Positions 17,832 to 27,317 of a DNA stretch of 64,000 nt are shown here, in pieces (the first letter of the stretch is position 1; each line of letters opens with the position of its first letter). Under the pieces are notes generated by a model. That model made no database searches. It saw only the letters and a program-made list of their open reading frames with translations, and had not been told where the DNA came from. The translations under genes and the position numbers were made by a program. Origin of the DNA: Lysinibacillus odysseyi 34hs-1 = NBRC 100172 (GTDB lineage Bacteria > Bacillota > Bacilli > Bacillales_A > Planococcaceae); contig NZ_BCVX01000017.1 of assembly GCF_001591965.1 (NCBI RefSeq), positions 1 through 64,000 on the forward strand, read 5' to 3'.

Positions 17832-18479
17832 TCATTTTGCCGTGAATTGACACTCCAGCCGGTAGATAGGCTGCCCTTTTGCGGAAAACTTTTCTTCATA
17901 TTCCGTCATAATATTATCCTCAGGCATTTCCGCATGCAGATCCAGTGATACATAGTTCAAGCGCATGCCGTAATGATTCATGCTCACTAATGAATACTCA
18001 AAAAGCCCACGGTTATCCGTCTTGAAATGGATTTCCCCCTTATCGATTAAAATCGACTCATATAATTTCAGGAAACCTTCATGCGTCAAACGACGTTTTG
18101 CATGTCGTTTTTTCGGCCAAGGATCCGAGAAATTCAAATATACACGACTTACATCGTTCTTTGTGAAATATTCTTGTAACTTCGCCCCATTTACTTTCAA
18201 TAGACGTAAGTTTGCTGGTTTTTCAGCCTCTACAACCCGTTCCAACGCAGAAACGATGACACTGTCAAATAACTCTATACCGATATAGTTAATATCAGGA
18301 TTTTGTTTAGCCATGCCTAAAACGAACTGGCCTTTCCCTGTACCTACCTCAATATGAACAGGGTTGGGATTGCCGAAAACTTCGTGCCACTTGCCTTTAT
18401 AATCCTCAGGATTGGGAATGATGACATCTGGATGTGCCTCTATATATTCCGTTGCCCAAGGTTTATTTCTTAATCTCAC
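17832..18479 (-). CDS. trmB: tRNA (guanine-N7-)-methyltransferase
   Basis: Methylates G46 of tRNAs using S-adenosylmethionine. The N-terminus [19 protein letters not shown], the SAM loop [16 protein letters not shown] and the catalytic [16 protein letters not shown] are diagnostic. The length of 215 is normal. It follows the lipid-kinase gene on the same strand with a 66-base gap, and precedes ytnP as in B. subtilis. Confidence 0.96.
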   Translation of the reverse strand: MRLRNKPWATEYIEAHPDVIIPNPEDYKGKWHEVFGNPNPVHIEVGTGKGQFVLGMAKQNPDINYIGIELFDSVIVSALERVVEAEKPANLRLLKVNGAKLQEYFTKNDVSRVYLNFSDPWPKKRHAKRRLTHEGFLKLYESILIDKGEIHFKTDNRGLFEYSLVSMNHYGMRLNYVSLDLHAEMPEDNIMTEYEEKFSAKGQPIYRLECQFTAK

Positions 18480-18545
18480 TTCATGTTCCTCATTTCTATA
18501 AAATACATATATACGCTATTATAGCGTAATTCTCTCTATTTTGCT

Positions 18546-19472
18546 TCAACACGGCACTATTTTTGCTATTTTCAACGATGCATTCTGAACTATTGCGTGC
18601 AGCTGCAACGTATGATTGGATAAATCTTCGCCGTCTGCATGACATGGTAAAGCACGATCATAACGAAGTGTAAAACGTTCCCCCGTCATCTGCTCCACTC
18701 CCTTAATCCGCGTATGGCCTCCCCAAAAGACGCTTAAAAACATAAGAAGAAATTTTATTCTTGATAGATTATGTACAATTGTTACTTCTAATTTTCCATC
18801 GTTCGTAGAGGAGGAAGGTGAAATTTTCATACCACCGCCGAAATAGGGCTGATTGCTTATGGTAGCGAGCCATACACGGTCGAACTTATATATTTTTTCA
18901 TCGCAACTGACAGATAAGGAAAAAGGCTTGAAGCTTGCCAGTCCTAAAATGGCATAGTATACATAGGCAAGCTTCCCAATCCCTAACTGATTAAGCCATT
19001 TTTTTATTTCCGAATGATTCGCCTTCACCCCGACAAATGCGTCGAAGCCAACGCCGCAATTATTGATGAAGGATTGTTTACCTGTATATTCGACTTGCCC
19101 TAAATCTACATGTTCTATTTCAGGATTTTGCAAGTAAGCTTCGATTTCCGTTACTTGACGGAATGCCTGGAATCCACGTGCAAAATCATTACCGGATCCA
19201 GCAGGTATACTACTAAGCAGAAGAAATTCACAATCCGCACATCCATTGACGACTTCATGGATTGTCCCGTCCCCGCCAATGACAATGAGCAAAACATACT
19301 GCTTTTCTTTTGCTGCCTGTTCAGCCAGCTGGCAAGTTAGCCTATAGGCATGTTCCGGATAGCCGGTTACATACAGGTCATATGGTACTGTCAATTTCTC
19401 CTTTATCGCTTCCCACATACGCAGCCCTTTTCCATTACCCGCCGTTTTATTTAGGATGAATACTAGCTTCAC
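18546..19472 (-). CDS. ytlR: Diacylglycerol/lipid kinase family protein
   Basis: DAGK-catalytic-domain protein of about 308 residues. The nucleotide-binding signature VIGGDGTIHEVVNG, then PAGSGNDFARGF and the later YFGGGMKISPSSSTNDGKLE, are those of YegS/DgkB-like lipid kinases, so it probably phosphorylates diacylglycerol or another lipid at the membrane. I choose GTG 19472, which shares one base with the stop of the upstream gene (TAGTG), over the longer 19499 start. The two genes are therefore translationally linked. Symbol by position and similarity only. Confidence 0.82.
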   Translation of the reverse strand: MKLVFILNKTAGNGKGLRMWEAIKEKLTVPYDLYVTGYPEHAYRLTCQLAEQAAKEKQYVLLIVIGGDGTIHEVVNGCADCEFLLLSSIPAGSGNDFARGFQAFRQVTEIEAYLQNPEIEHVDLGQVEYTGKQSFINNCGVGFDAFVGVKANHSEIKKWLNQLGIGKLAYVYYAILGLASFKPFSLSVSCDEKIYKFDRVWLATISNQPYFGGGMKISPSSSTNDGKLEVTIVHNLSRIKFLLMFLSVFWGGHTRIKGVEQMTGERFTLRYDRALPCHADGEDLSNHTLQLHAIVQNASLKIAKIVPC

Positions 19473-20470
19473 TATTCTTTTGATTCCTCCACACTCCAAA
19501 TATCCCGATTAAATGAGGTCGTTTCTGCCGATTTCAAAATAGACTGGGCAGCACGGATCTGGATATGCTTCATCGGGGAAACAGAACGCTTCAACTGTTG
19601 CATCCATTCCGGGAACTTGCGTTTATCTACAAGCTGTACACCGTATCCAGAGCCAGGGTAATCAATATAGCCATTTCTTGATAAAATGACCTTACGTATC
19701 GGCATCTCAATCCCTTCCTGCTGGAACAGCTGTGTCACAATGGACTCCGTACGAGTTAAATCTATCATAGGACTGAGGGTTTTCTTTTCTTTCTTTCCTA
19801 CTTTTTTTGTCCAGAAGCGGTCACCGCTTCCTACATACACAGCAAGGTTTTCCTCTTCCAGTACTTTTACGATATAGCAATCCGTTGGTGTCAGGATGAG
19901 AATATCCAGCTCAATCGGTGCTTTTTTAATTCGTAAAATAGGCAGATAAAACACAAGATAGCTGTCTGGAAGTCCTTGCAACAATGTACGCAATAAAGAG
20001 TCCCGAACGTATTTTGGATCAACATACGATTTTTCACGCACTGTCGAGCTTGCCCATTTTAACTGGAAATGGAAAAACTGATCTATAAACATCCGTTTTA
20101 ATTCTTCCAATGTTTGTGGGTTATAGACAATATTCGGCTCAAATTCAAGCATTGTGTCTTCCTCAGGAATATAGTCCTCATCAAGTTCATTCGATACATC
20201 TATGCTTTCAACATCCTGCTCCTCTTCTACCTCCTGCTGACGCTGGTTTGGCAGGAATCGTTTTAAGAAAGAAAAACGCTGCTTGCCGATCGTTTCTTCG
20301 GCAACCTCTGTCTCAATATGCTCCCATTTTTGGATTTCTTCTCCCGATTCCCATTGATGTTTGACACGTTCCCATTGATTTTTCTTCAAGCGGACAAATT
20401 GAGTTGGATACCGGGTCAGGTCAATTTGATAGCGTGAAATATAATCCTGCAGCTTCACTAATTGAGCCAT
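19472..20470 (-). CDS. NERD-like domain protein
   Basis: A 332-residue protein with no membrane segment. Residues about 60-115 are acidic and low-complexity; residues 120-260 look like a nuclease-related (NERD) fold, with PIELDILILTPTDCYIVKVL aligning to the IDHIVVSP-G-IFVIETK motif. The E-x-K part is changed to IVKV, so catalysis is doubtful. I start at ATG 20470, seven bases after GGAGAG, rather than at 20485. It is co-transcribed with the lipid kinase. Function unknown. Confidence 0.7.
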   Translation of the reverse strand: MAQLVKLQDYISRYQIDLTRYPTQFVRLKKNQWERVKHQWESGEEIQKWEHIETEVAEETIGKQRFSFLKRFLPNQRQQEVEEEQDVESIDVSNELDEDYIPEEDTMLEFEPNIVYNPQTLEELKRMFIDQFFHFQLKWASSTVREKSYVDPKYVRDSLLRTLLQGLPDSYLVFYLPILRIKKAPIELDILILTPTDCYIVKVLEEENLAVYVGSGDRFWTKKVGKKEKKTLSPMIDLTRTESIVTQLFQQEGIEMPIRKVILSRNGYIDYPGSGYGVQLVDKRKFPEWMQQLKRSVSPMKHIQIRAAQSILKSAETTSFNRDIWSVEESKE

Positions 20471-20603
20471 ATACACACTCTCCATTTTTTTCTAGTTGTT
20501 ATTGTGCTTATTGTACATTAGAAAAACCAAGCTCGCACGAAAATAATATGAATCTGCTAAACTTGCTTCTATAACAATGATAAGCGGAGCTCTCTAATGG
20601 CAT

Positions 20604-20635
20604 AAAAAAGAGGGGCGGCCAGCAGAGCCACCCCT
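20604..20635 (-). terminator. Terminator of dat
   Basis: Minus strand AGGGGTGGC-TCTGCTG-GCCGCCCCT followed by CTTTTTT. Confidence 0.85.
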
Positions 20636-20640
20636 ATTCA

Positions 20641-21492
20641 TTATGCATTGATTGGTTGTGGAATTTTTGTCTCGAACTGCGCCTGAAGTTTGCGCGTCCA
20701 TTCCCCCGGTTTTCCTCCGCTAATTACCGCGCCGTCAATATCAACGATTGGCGTTACTTCTGAAGTTGTAGAAGATACGATGACTTCATCCATCGCAAGC
20801 ATTTGCTCTTTCGTAAATGTTTCTTCTTTTACCGGCATACCAATTTCTTCTGCACACTTTAAAATTACCTGGCGTGTGATTCCGTTCAAAATTAAATTAT
20901 CAGCTGGATGCGTATATAAAACGCCGTCCTTTACTCCGTAAATATTTGAAGAGGAGCCTTCTGTTACAGTTTCGCCGCGGTGTAAAATCGCTTCATAGCA
21001 GCCTTTCTCATGTGCTTCCTGTTTTGCAAGTACCGCCCCTAATAGATTCAGTGATTTAATATCACAGCGAAGCCATCGGATGTCCTCCACAAACGTTGCT
21101 TTCACACCGTTTTCAAAGTTAGCGATCGGACGCGGGTTTTCCTTTGCATTCCCCGTTAATACCGGCTGTACATCATCGCAAGGGAAGATATGATTACGCG
21201 GGCAGGCACCGCGCGTAATTTGGAAATAAATGTGGCCTGTATTAATTTCGTTTGCTTCTACTAATTGATGAAGCAGTGTATATAATTTGTCCTTTGTATA
21301 AGGAATGGTAATTTTGATTTTTTCTGCACTCGCGTAGAAGCGATCTACGTGCTCTTCCATAGTGAATAATTGACCATTATACACTTTAACAACTTCATAC
21401 ACGCCGTCACCAAACTGGTAACCACGGTCCTCTTTATCTACTACTACTTCATTGTCCGCTACGATACGGTCATTCCATAAACTATAGCCCAA
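20641..21492 (-). CDS. dat: D-amino-acid transaminase
   Basis: Fold-type IV PLP enzyme interconverting D-alanine and D-glutamate with their keto acids, supplying D-Glu/D-Ala for the cell wall. The PLP lysine is in RCDIKSLNLLG (Lys146); other family motifs are FGDGVYEVVKVYNG, the TRGACPRNHIFP loop and EGSSSNIYGVKDG. At 283 residues it matches the Bacillus D-AAT. It lies 26 bases downstream of pepV on the same strand; these two genes are adjacent in many relatives. The terminator after it ends the unit. Confidence 0.95.
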   Translation of the reverse strand: MGYSLWNDRIVADNEVVVDKEDRGYQFGDGVYEVVKVYNGQLFTMEEHVDRFYASAEKIKITIPYTKDKLYTLLHQLVEANEINTGHIYFQITRGACPRNHIFPCDDVQPVLTGNAKENPRPIANFENGVKATFVEDIRWLRCDIKSLNLLGAVLAKQEAHEKGCYEAILHRGETVTEGSSSNIYGVKDGVLYTHPADNLILNGITRQVILKCAEEIGMPVKEETFTKEQMLAMDEVIVSSTTSEVTPIVDIDGAVISGGKPGEWTRKLQAQFETKIPQPINA

Positions 21493-21518
21493 CTGTAATC
21501 ATCCTTTTCTGATTGAAT

Positions 21519-22913
21519 TTATTTACCTGCTAATTTTACAATTGCTTCTGCATAAATAGCAGCTGCTTTTACTAAGTTTTCTACGACCACATATTCATCT
21601 GCCTGGTGCGCAACATCCGGCTCCCCTGGATACAGCATGCCGAATGCTACACCTTTTTTCATTACTCGGGCATAAGTGCCTCCCCCTGTTGAGAGGACTT
21701 TTGAAAAGTCGTTTGTATGCTTTTGATATATTGAAAGCAGTGTTTGGACTAGTGCATCATCTTCCGGCACATAATGCGGTTTCGAATTGCCTGCCACATC
21801 CAACATAAAAGGCTTTTCAGTCATCTGCTGCTGTACGCCCGTTATTTTCTCTTCAAATGGGTATGTTACAGAATAGCGCATGCTCACTTCAATCGTACCG
21901 CCATTTTCTCCAAACACTACAAGGCCAGGGTTTAATGTTGTTTCCCCAGACATATCATCATAATAATCAAAGCCTAATGCCTTGCCTGTATGATCCCCTT
22001 CAAACACTTCAGTCACGAATCGAACAAATTGTGCACCTGTCCCTGTCTTTAGCTCCGTTGTTAAAAACTTAGCAAGAAGTACAGCTGCATTCCGTCCTTT
22101 TTCAGGCTCCATCGCATGAGCAGATCTTCCCTTAATACTTATTATATAGCGGTCACCTTCTAAGTTTAAAGTACCTTCTGCGTTATTTTCCGATAGAAAT
22201 TTCTGAAATTTCAATCCCGTATCTGTTGATGCTTGCTTAAGTACAGCTGTCGCTGTTTCAGGCACCATGTTAATCCGTTTTCCAGCCGTAAAAGATAATA
22301 GGTTTTCTTCTACTTCACGTGGTTGTTTTTGCGAAAAGACTAGATGGGCAATCCCTTTTTCTGCATTAATAAGCGGGAAATCGGCATCAGGCGCAAAACC
22401 AATTGTCGGCATCTCTTCTTTTTCAAAGTAGCGGTCTACACAGCGGAATCCACTCTCTTCATCAGAGCCTACAATCAGTCTTACACGTTTGTTCAGTTGT
22501 ACACCTGCATCCTTCACCAGCTTCATCGCAAGCCATGCTGCCATTGTCGGCCCTTTATCATCAATTGCACCCCGTGCGTACAATTTTCCATCGACTATTT
22601 CACCTTTGAACGGAGGATAAGTCCAAGTCGCAGGATCTCCCGCCGGCACTACATCTACATGACACAAAATGCCAAGCAGTTCCTCTCCTTGTCCCATTTC
22701 AATATGTCCCGCCATGTTATCGACAGTTTTCACCGTCATGTTTTGCTCCTCGCCCTTTTGCAACATAAACGTTAGAGCAGCTAGAGGACCAGGGCCAAAT
22801 GGCGCGTCTGCAGTCGCTTTCTCTTCGTCCAGCACACTTTCAATCTGCAGCAATTCGCGAAGCTCTTCAATCAACTCTTTTTCTCGATTTTTCGCTAATG
22901 TGTACCAATCCAT
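21519..22913 (-). CDS. pepV: Dipeptidase PepV (M20 family)
   Basis: Zinc dipeptidase of the M20A family with broad dipeptide and carnosinase-like activity, cytoplasmic. Metal motifs: LCHVDVVPAGDP (His, Asp), GAIDDKGPTMA (bridging Asp), GSDEESGFRCV (catalytic Glu-Glu) and a late GTYARVMKKGVAFG. I start at ATG 22913, six bases after GAGGTG; the GTG at 22922 is inside the ribosome site. 464 residues, normal for PepV. Likely in one unit with dat. Confidence 0.94.
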   Translation of the reverse strand: MDWYTLAKNREKELIEELRELLQIESVLDEEKATADAPFGPGPLAALTFMLQKGEEQNMTVKTVDNMAGHIEMGQGEELLGILCHVDVVPAGDPATWTYPPFKGEIVDGKLYARGAIDDKGPTMAAWLAMKLVKDAGVQLNKRVRLIVGSDEESGFRCVDRYFEKEEMPTIGFAPDADFPLINAEKGIAHLVFSQKQPREVEENLLSFTAGKRINMVPETATAVLKQASTDTGLKFQKFLSENNAEGTLNLEGDRYIISIKGRSAHAMEPEKGRNAAVLLAKFLTTELKTGTGAQFVRFVTEVFEGDHTGKALGFDYYDDMSGETTLNPGLVVFGENGGTIEVSMRYSVTYPFEEKITGVQQQMTEKPFMLDVAGNSKPHYVPEDDALVQTLLSIYQKHTNDFSKVLSTGGGTYARVMKKGVAFGMLYPGEPDVAHQADEYVVVENLVKAAAIYAEAIVKLAGK

Positions 22914-23241
22914 TTCTAACACCTCTTTTACTAATATCGCTATTTTACTCCTATTCAGCGAAAATACAACCTTTATCCGCTAATATTCTCTTTATATTCT
23001 GTTTATCAAATAGTTGTTCTAAACTTGTGTTATCAAATGAAAATTCTTAATCTTTACATACTATATATAGAAATTTTATTGATTTTTCGCTATAATGTTG
23101 GTATCAGAATATTTGTTCTGAAATAAATCTTTATGAAAAGGGGCTGTCTAAGGCAGAAATCTAAAGCCTTTGCGTACCCAAACGCAACTTGTCGTCCGCT
23201 AGTCTTTGGCATGAGAACTAAGATGAAGGAGTGGTTCATTA
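22914..23241 (+). other. Divergent promoter region with a long ytzE leader
   Basis: About 330 bases between pepV and ytzE. A TATAAT at 23091-23096 is the likely ytzE -10. Downstream lies TCAGAA-TATTTG-TTCTGA, a 6-bp dyad, then a leader of about 130 bases with a small hairpin TTTGCGT/ACGCAA. No gene of its own. Confidence 0.4.
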
Positions 23242-23466
23242 ATGATGAAACCAACTACTGACAGAATGCTTAATCGTATTAAAGACGTGTACATGTTTAT
23301 TCTTACTAAAGGAGAAGTGTCTACACAGGATTTAGTCGAAGAGTTCAACATCACTCCTCGCACCATTCAAAGAGATTTGAATGTGTTAGCCTTTAATGAC
23401 TTGGTAATGAGCCCGAGTCGAGGCAAATGGACAACGACGAATAAAAAAGTAAAGCTAACTTCATAA
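23242..23466 (+). CDS. ytzE: Small DeoR-type HTH protein YtzE
   Basis: A 74-residue protein consisting almost only of a DeoR/HTH-11 winged helix: EVSTQDLVEEFNITPRTIQR contains the helix-turn-helix, followed by DLNVLAFNDLVMSPSRG. It lacks the sugar-phosphate sensor domain of full DeoR regulators. AAGGAG is ten bases before the ATG-ATG start; either Met could be used. The gene position between pepV and the pseudouridine synthase matches B. subtilis ytzE. It is probably a DNA-binding regulator with unknown targets. Confidence 0.88.
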   Translation: MMKPTTDRMLNRIKDVYMFILTKGEVSTQDLVEEFNITPRTIQRDLNVLAFNDLVMSPSRGKWTTTNKKVKLTS

Positions 23467-23484
23467 GAAAACACAACCATGAAA

Positions 23485-23524
23485 TAAAAAAGAATGCTCC
23501 TTTCGTCGGGGAGCATTCTTTTTA
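23485..23524. terminator. Bidirectional terminator between ytzE and the rsuA-family gene
   Basis: AAAAAGAATGCTCC / GGAGCATTCTTTTT with a 9-base loop, T-rich on both sides. Confidence 0.9.
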
Positions 23525-24244
23525 CTATGATTCTTTATGTGCAGTTAACAACGCAAGCTCTTCTTCCGTTAATTCCCGGTAATCCCCAAGTGCCAGTTCC
23601 TCATCAAGCACAAGCGGTCCCATCGAAAGCCGTTTTAAATATGTCACCTTTTTACCGACTGTCTCAAACATCCGCTTTACCTGGTGGAATTTCCCTTCCT
23701 GAATGGTTAATTCAATCTCTGATATATCGCCGGATTGTAAAATAACTAATTCCCCGGGCTTTGTCACATAGCCATCATCCAATTCCACACCTTGCCGAAA
23801 AGCTTCAATATCCGCTTCTGTTACGATCCCGTCTATTGTTGCATAATATGTTTTCGGCACGTGTTTTTTCGGTGAAAGAAGGTTATGGGATAAGTTGCCG
23901 TCATTCGTAATAAGCAATAGCCCTTCCGTATCCTTATCCAGGCGTCCAACTGGAAACGGCTTGAAATGCTGTGCCAATGGATCAAGCAAGTCTATAACCG
24001 TTTCGTCATAACGATCCTCAGTTGCCGAAATGACCCCTGGCGGCTTGTTCATCATAAGATAAATAAACTCGGTATAAATAACCCGCTCACCGTATACCGA
24101 AACATCCTGCTGCTCGGGATTTACCTTCATCGCAGCATCTTTTACAACGGTTCCATCTACCGTAACAGCTTTCTCTTTTAACAGCTGTTTGACTTCCTTC
24201 CGTGAACCGTAGCCCATATTTGCTAATAATTTATCTAAACGCAT
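23525..24244 (-). CDS. RsuA-family 16S rRNA pseudouridine synthase
   Basis: Pseudouridine synthase of the RsuA/RluB family, probably modifying U516 of 16S rRNA. Residues 1-45 form an S4 RNA-binding domain (MRLDKLLANMGYGSRKEVKQ); the catalytic motif VGRLDKDTEGLLLITNDG contains the nucleophilic Asp; the tail has EGKFHQVKRMFETVGKKV. At 239 residues it is full length, whereas B. subtilis carries a split version at this position. It starts 11 bases after ytgP ends, so the two are co-transcribed. Confidence 0.93.
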   Translation of the reverse strand: MRLDKLLANMGYGSRKEVKQLLKEKAVTVDGTVVKDAAMKVNPEQQDVSVYGERVIYTEFIYLMMNKPPGVISATEDRYDETVIDLLDPLAQHFKPFPVGRLDKDTEGLLLITNDGNLSHNLLSPKKHVPKTYYATIDGIVTEADIEAFRQGVELDDGYVTKPGELVILQSGDISEIELTIQEGKFHQVKRMFETVGKKVTYLKRLSMGPLVLDEELALGDYRELTEEELALLTAHKES

Positions 24245-24255
24245 ACCGCAGCCTC

Positions 24256-25869
24256 CTATTTGAACCCTAATTTATTGGCAATTTTCAGCACCTTCGCACC
24301 GAGCAGCTTTTGCGCAAGCCCCAGCCGGAGTGAAATAAGCCCGTAAATGGCTGTTCCAACACCCGCACCTACTAAACAGTAGATAAGGGCCGTCATTTTT
24401 GAATCAGCAGTTAAGAAAGTATTCAACAAAGCCGTCACTCCGGCAACGCCTGCTGCCATAATGCCCGATAGAATAAAAATAAGCAAAATTCGGCGCTTCA
24501 CCATTGTTGATTTGTAATTCAATGTTTTATGAATGACGACAATATTAATAGCAATTGTTACCCCGTATCCAAGAGCCGTTGCTGCTATTGCTCCGTCCAC
24601 TTCAAGCCATTTAATCAATGGGATATTCAGTACAAGCTTCACCAATACACCAGTCAATAAACTGAATACGATCCATTTTTGATAATCGATACCTTGTAGA
24701 AGTGCAGCTGTCACTGTAAACAGTGCGAACAAAATGGCAACCGGTGCATAATGGACAAGAACACGTGTCCCCATCTCACTTTGCTCATATAAAATTTGGT
24801 AAATATACGGGGCCAAAATCATGATACCGACCGTAGCAGGGACCGTGATGAATAGCAGTACTTGATAAGTCTTATCCATGGCATTTCGTAAGGAGCCTAA
24901 TTTTCCAAGTGTATAATATTCTGTAATGGTCGGAATCAATGCCATTGAAAAGCCTGTTGCCAGCATGACAGGAATAATGACAATTTTGTGGGTTAAAAAG
25001 TTCAGCATCGTGAAGTATGTATCCGTCACTTTTGCAAGACCAATCGATGTCATTGTGCTGTTAAATGTTAGCATGTCGACCAGTTGGAACAAAGGGTTAG
25101 CCAACCCGACAAAGACGATAGGAATCGAATATTTCAGCAGTTCCTTGTACAAACTCGACAACGGTACCCTTTCCTCCGAAGCAACACTTACAGCAAGCTT
25201 ATTGTCAAACTCCGGCTTGTGCTTTTTCCAGTAATACTGCAGCACAAAAAGACTGGCGATCGCTCCAATGAACGCTGCAAATACAGCAAAATTAATGGCT
25301 GTTGCCGGCGTACCTTTTAGAAGAACGATAACGATGAAGGCGCCTCCCAGCAAAATGACGATGCGGGCGATCTGTTCAATAAGCTGCGATACAGAAGTTG
25401 GCAGGTAATGGCCGTATCCCTGGAAAAATCCGCGGATTAAACTCATAAACGGAACAACAAGCAAGGCAAAGCTGACCCACTGGATCACGTCGGCTACTTC
25501 CCCAACACTATAGATTTGCTCATCGTCACTAATAACAATATGGGCAATTGGGGTTGATAGTAAATTCAGCAGTAAAAATCCGCCAATCCCGGTTAAAATC
25601 ATCATTTTTGTACTAGAACGAAGTAATCTTCTCCCCGTTTCATAGTCACCTAGTGCATTGTACTTTGAGACGAACTTGGAAACAGCGAGCGGAAGTCCCG
25701 AAAGAGCAATCGACAACATAATGTTATAAGGAATATAAGCATATTGGTACAGCCCTATATTTTCCTCTCCCACTATGGCATAAAACGGAAAAATATAAAC
25801 AAGGCCTAATACTTTCGATAAAAATAGGCCGACTGTTAAAATGGCCGTGCCTTTCATCAATGAAGACAT
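24256..25869 (-). CDS. ytgP: Lipid II flippase-type polysaccharide transporter (MurJ family, YtgP)
   Basis: Polytopic membrane protein of the MOP/MVF family with about 14 predicted helices (537 aa). The N-terminus MKGTAILTVGLFLSKVLGLV and the segment RGFFQGYGHYLPTSVSQLIE are typical of the YtgP/YabM/SpoVB group. B. subtilis YtgP is a MurJ functional homologue that flips lipid II for peptidoglycan synthesis. That role fits the neighbourhood of wall genes but is inferred from the family. GGAAGGAT precedes the ATG. Confidence 0.92.
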   Translation of the reverse strand: MSSLMKGTAILTVGLFLSKVLGLVYIFPFYAIVGEENIGLYQYAYIPYNIMLSIALSGLPLAVSKFVSKYNALGDYETGRRLLRSSTKMMILTGIGGFLLLNLLSTPIAHIVISDDEQIYSVGEVADVIQWVSFALLVVPFMSLIRGFFQGYGHYLPTSVSQLIEQIARIVILLGGAFIVIVLLKGTPATAINFAVFAAFIGAIASLFVLQYYWKKHKPEFDNKLAVSVASEERVPLSSLYKELLKYSIPIVFVGLANPLFQLVDMLTFNSTMTSIGLAKVTDTYFTMLNFLTHKIVIIPVMLATGFSMALIPTITEYYTLGKLGSLRNAMDKTYQVLLFITVPATVGIMILAPYIYQILYEQSEMGTRVLVHYAPVAILFALFTVTAALLQGIDYQKWIVFSLLTGVLVKLVLNIPLIKWLEVDGAIAATALGYGVTIAINIVVIHKTLNYKSTMVKRRILLIFILSGIMAAGVAGVTALLNTFLTADSKMTALIYCLVGAGVGTAIYGLISLRLGLAQKLLGAKVLKIANKLGFK

Positions 25870-25973
25870 AAAATCCTTCCAATCTATATGGAGTTACTAT
25901 TTTGTAAAAAAACAATCCATCTGTTAGTTTACATGTATGAACACATTTACTCAATTCATTTCTTCTATTCATG

Positions 25974-25979
25974 TATAAT
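25974..25979 (+). promoter_or_regulatory. -10 element of ytfP
   Basis: TG-immediately followed by TATAAT, 40 bases before ytfP and in the divergent gap with ytgP. No clear -35. Confidence 0.35.
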
Positions 25980-26018
25980 AATAATTACACAAATCGACAA
26001 GGAAAGTGAGCCATACTT

Positions 26019-27278
26019 ATGATAGACGTAATTGTAATCGGTGGAGGTCCATCTGGCTTGATGGCTGCTATTGCTGCTGCCGAGCAAAATAAACAAGTAA
26101 TGCTGTTAGAAAAAGGAGGAAAAGTCGGGAAGAAGCTGGCTATTTCCGGCGGAGGCAGGTGCAATGTCACCAACCGTCTGTCCGCGGAAGAAATCGTCAA
26201 GCATATCCCAGGAAATGGCCGTTTTTTATATAGCCCATTTACTATTTATAATAACGAAAATATTATCGCATTTTTTGAAGGTCTAGGTGTGAAATTAAAA
26301 GAAGAGGATCATGGCCGGATGTTCCCGGTATCCAACCGTGCACAGGATGTGGTCGACGCTTTAATCCATGAAATGAAGCGTCTAAAGGTGGATGTACGTC
26401 TTCACACTTCTGTCAGTAAACTGTTGATGGATGATGAGAAAATTTACGGTGTCCGCTTAGAAGATGGGACGGAAATACGGGCTAAAGCGGTTGTGGTGGC
26501 AGTCGGTGGAAAAGCCGTGCCGCAGACAGGCTCTACAGGCGATGGTTACCCATGGGCAGAACGCGCCGGCCATACGGTCACAGAATTATATCCTACAGAG
26601 GTGCCTGTCACTTCAAAGGAACCCTTTATCCAATCACGGGAGCTGCAGGGGCTTGCACTGCGGGATGTGGCCGTTTCTGTGCTGAATAAAAAAGGCAAGC
26701 CGATCATTACCCATCAAATGGACATGCTCTTTACACACTTCGGCTTGAGCGGTCCTGCTATTTTACGCTGCAGCCAATTTATTGTGAAGGAAAGAAAGAA
26801 AAATGGTGGTGCCCCTGTCCAAGTACGAATTCAATCGTTAGTTGATTATAATGAAGAGACATGTTTACAAATGTTGAATAAATCCATTAAGGCTGAGCCT
26901 AAAAAGGCTGTAAAAAACTTATGGAAATCTCTTGTTCCAGAACGATGGCTGCTCTTCTTATTGAAACGGGCAGGCATCGATACCTCCTTGACAGGCATTG
27001 AGCTCTCTCAGGAAAAGCTACGGGCATTCGCACGGGAACTCGTCGGCTTTACAATGGATGTGCACGGGACGCAATCAATCGAAAAAGCTTTTGTTACTGG
27101 GGGAGGCGTTTCCGTGAAGGAAATCGACCCAAAAACAATGGCTTCCAAAATGAAAAAAGGTCTCTATTTCTGTGGAGAAATACTTGATATCCACGGTTAT
27201 ACAGGCGGCTATAATATTACCTCTGCCCTTGTAACAGGCCGAATTGCCGGGATGAGTGCTGGTGCGTTTACTAATTAA
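26019..27278 (+). CDS. ytfP: HI0933-family flavoprotein YtfP
   Basis: FAD-dependent oxidoreductase of the HI0933/BaiN group. FAD loop [20 protein letters not shown] at the N-terminus, [16 protein letters not shown], the mid FDAD-like [17 protein letters not shown] and the C-terminal [18 protein letters not shown] are all present (419 aa). Family members are proposed to reduce unsaturated substrates; the physiological substrate is unknown. AAGGAAAG precedes the ATG. Monocistronic, ending at a strong terminator. Confidence 0.92.
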   Translation: MIDVIVIGGGPSGLMAAIAAAEQNKQVMLLEKGGKVGKKLAISGGGRCNVTNRLSAEEIVKHIPGNGRFLYSPFTIYNNENIIAFFEGLGVKLKEEDHGRMFPVSNRAQDVVDALIHEMKRLKVDVRLHTSVSKLLMDDEKIYGVRLEDGTEIRAKAVVVAVGGKAVPQTGSTGDGYPWAERAGHTVTELYPTEVPVTSKEPFIQSRELQGLALRDVAVSVLNKKGKPIITHQMDMLFTHFGLSGPAILRCSQFIVKERKKNGGAPVQVRIQSLVDYNEETCLQMLNKSIKAEPKKAVKNLWKSLVPERWLLFLLKRAGIDTSLTGIELSQEKLRAFARELVGFTMDVHGTQSIEKAFVTGGGVSVKEIDPKTMASKMKKGLYFCGEILDIHGYTGGYNITSALVTGRIAGMSAGAFTN

Positions 27279-27317
27279 AAAGAGCGGCTTGCCTATGACA
27301 GCAAGCCGCTCTTTTTC
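27277..27317. terminator. Bidirectional terminator after ytfP
   Basis: AGAGCGGCTTGC / GCAAGCCGCTCT with flanking A5 and T5 between convergent genes. Confidence 0.92.

Noticed and set aside
23105-23122. LexA (SOS) box in the ytzE leader
   Set aside because: GAATATTTGTTC deviates from GAAC-N4-GTTC and lies downstream of the promoter; ytzE is not a known SOS gene.
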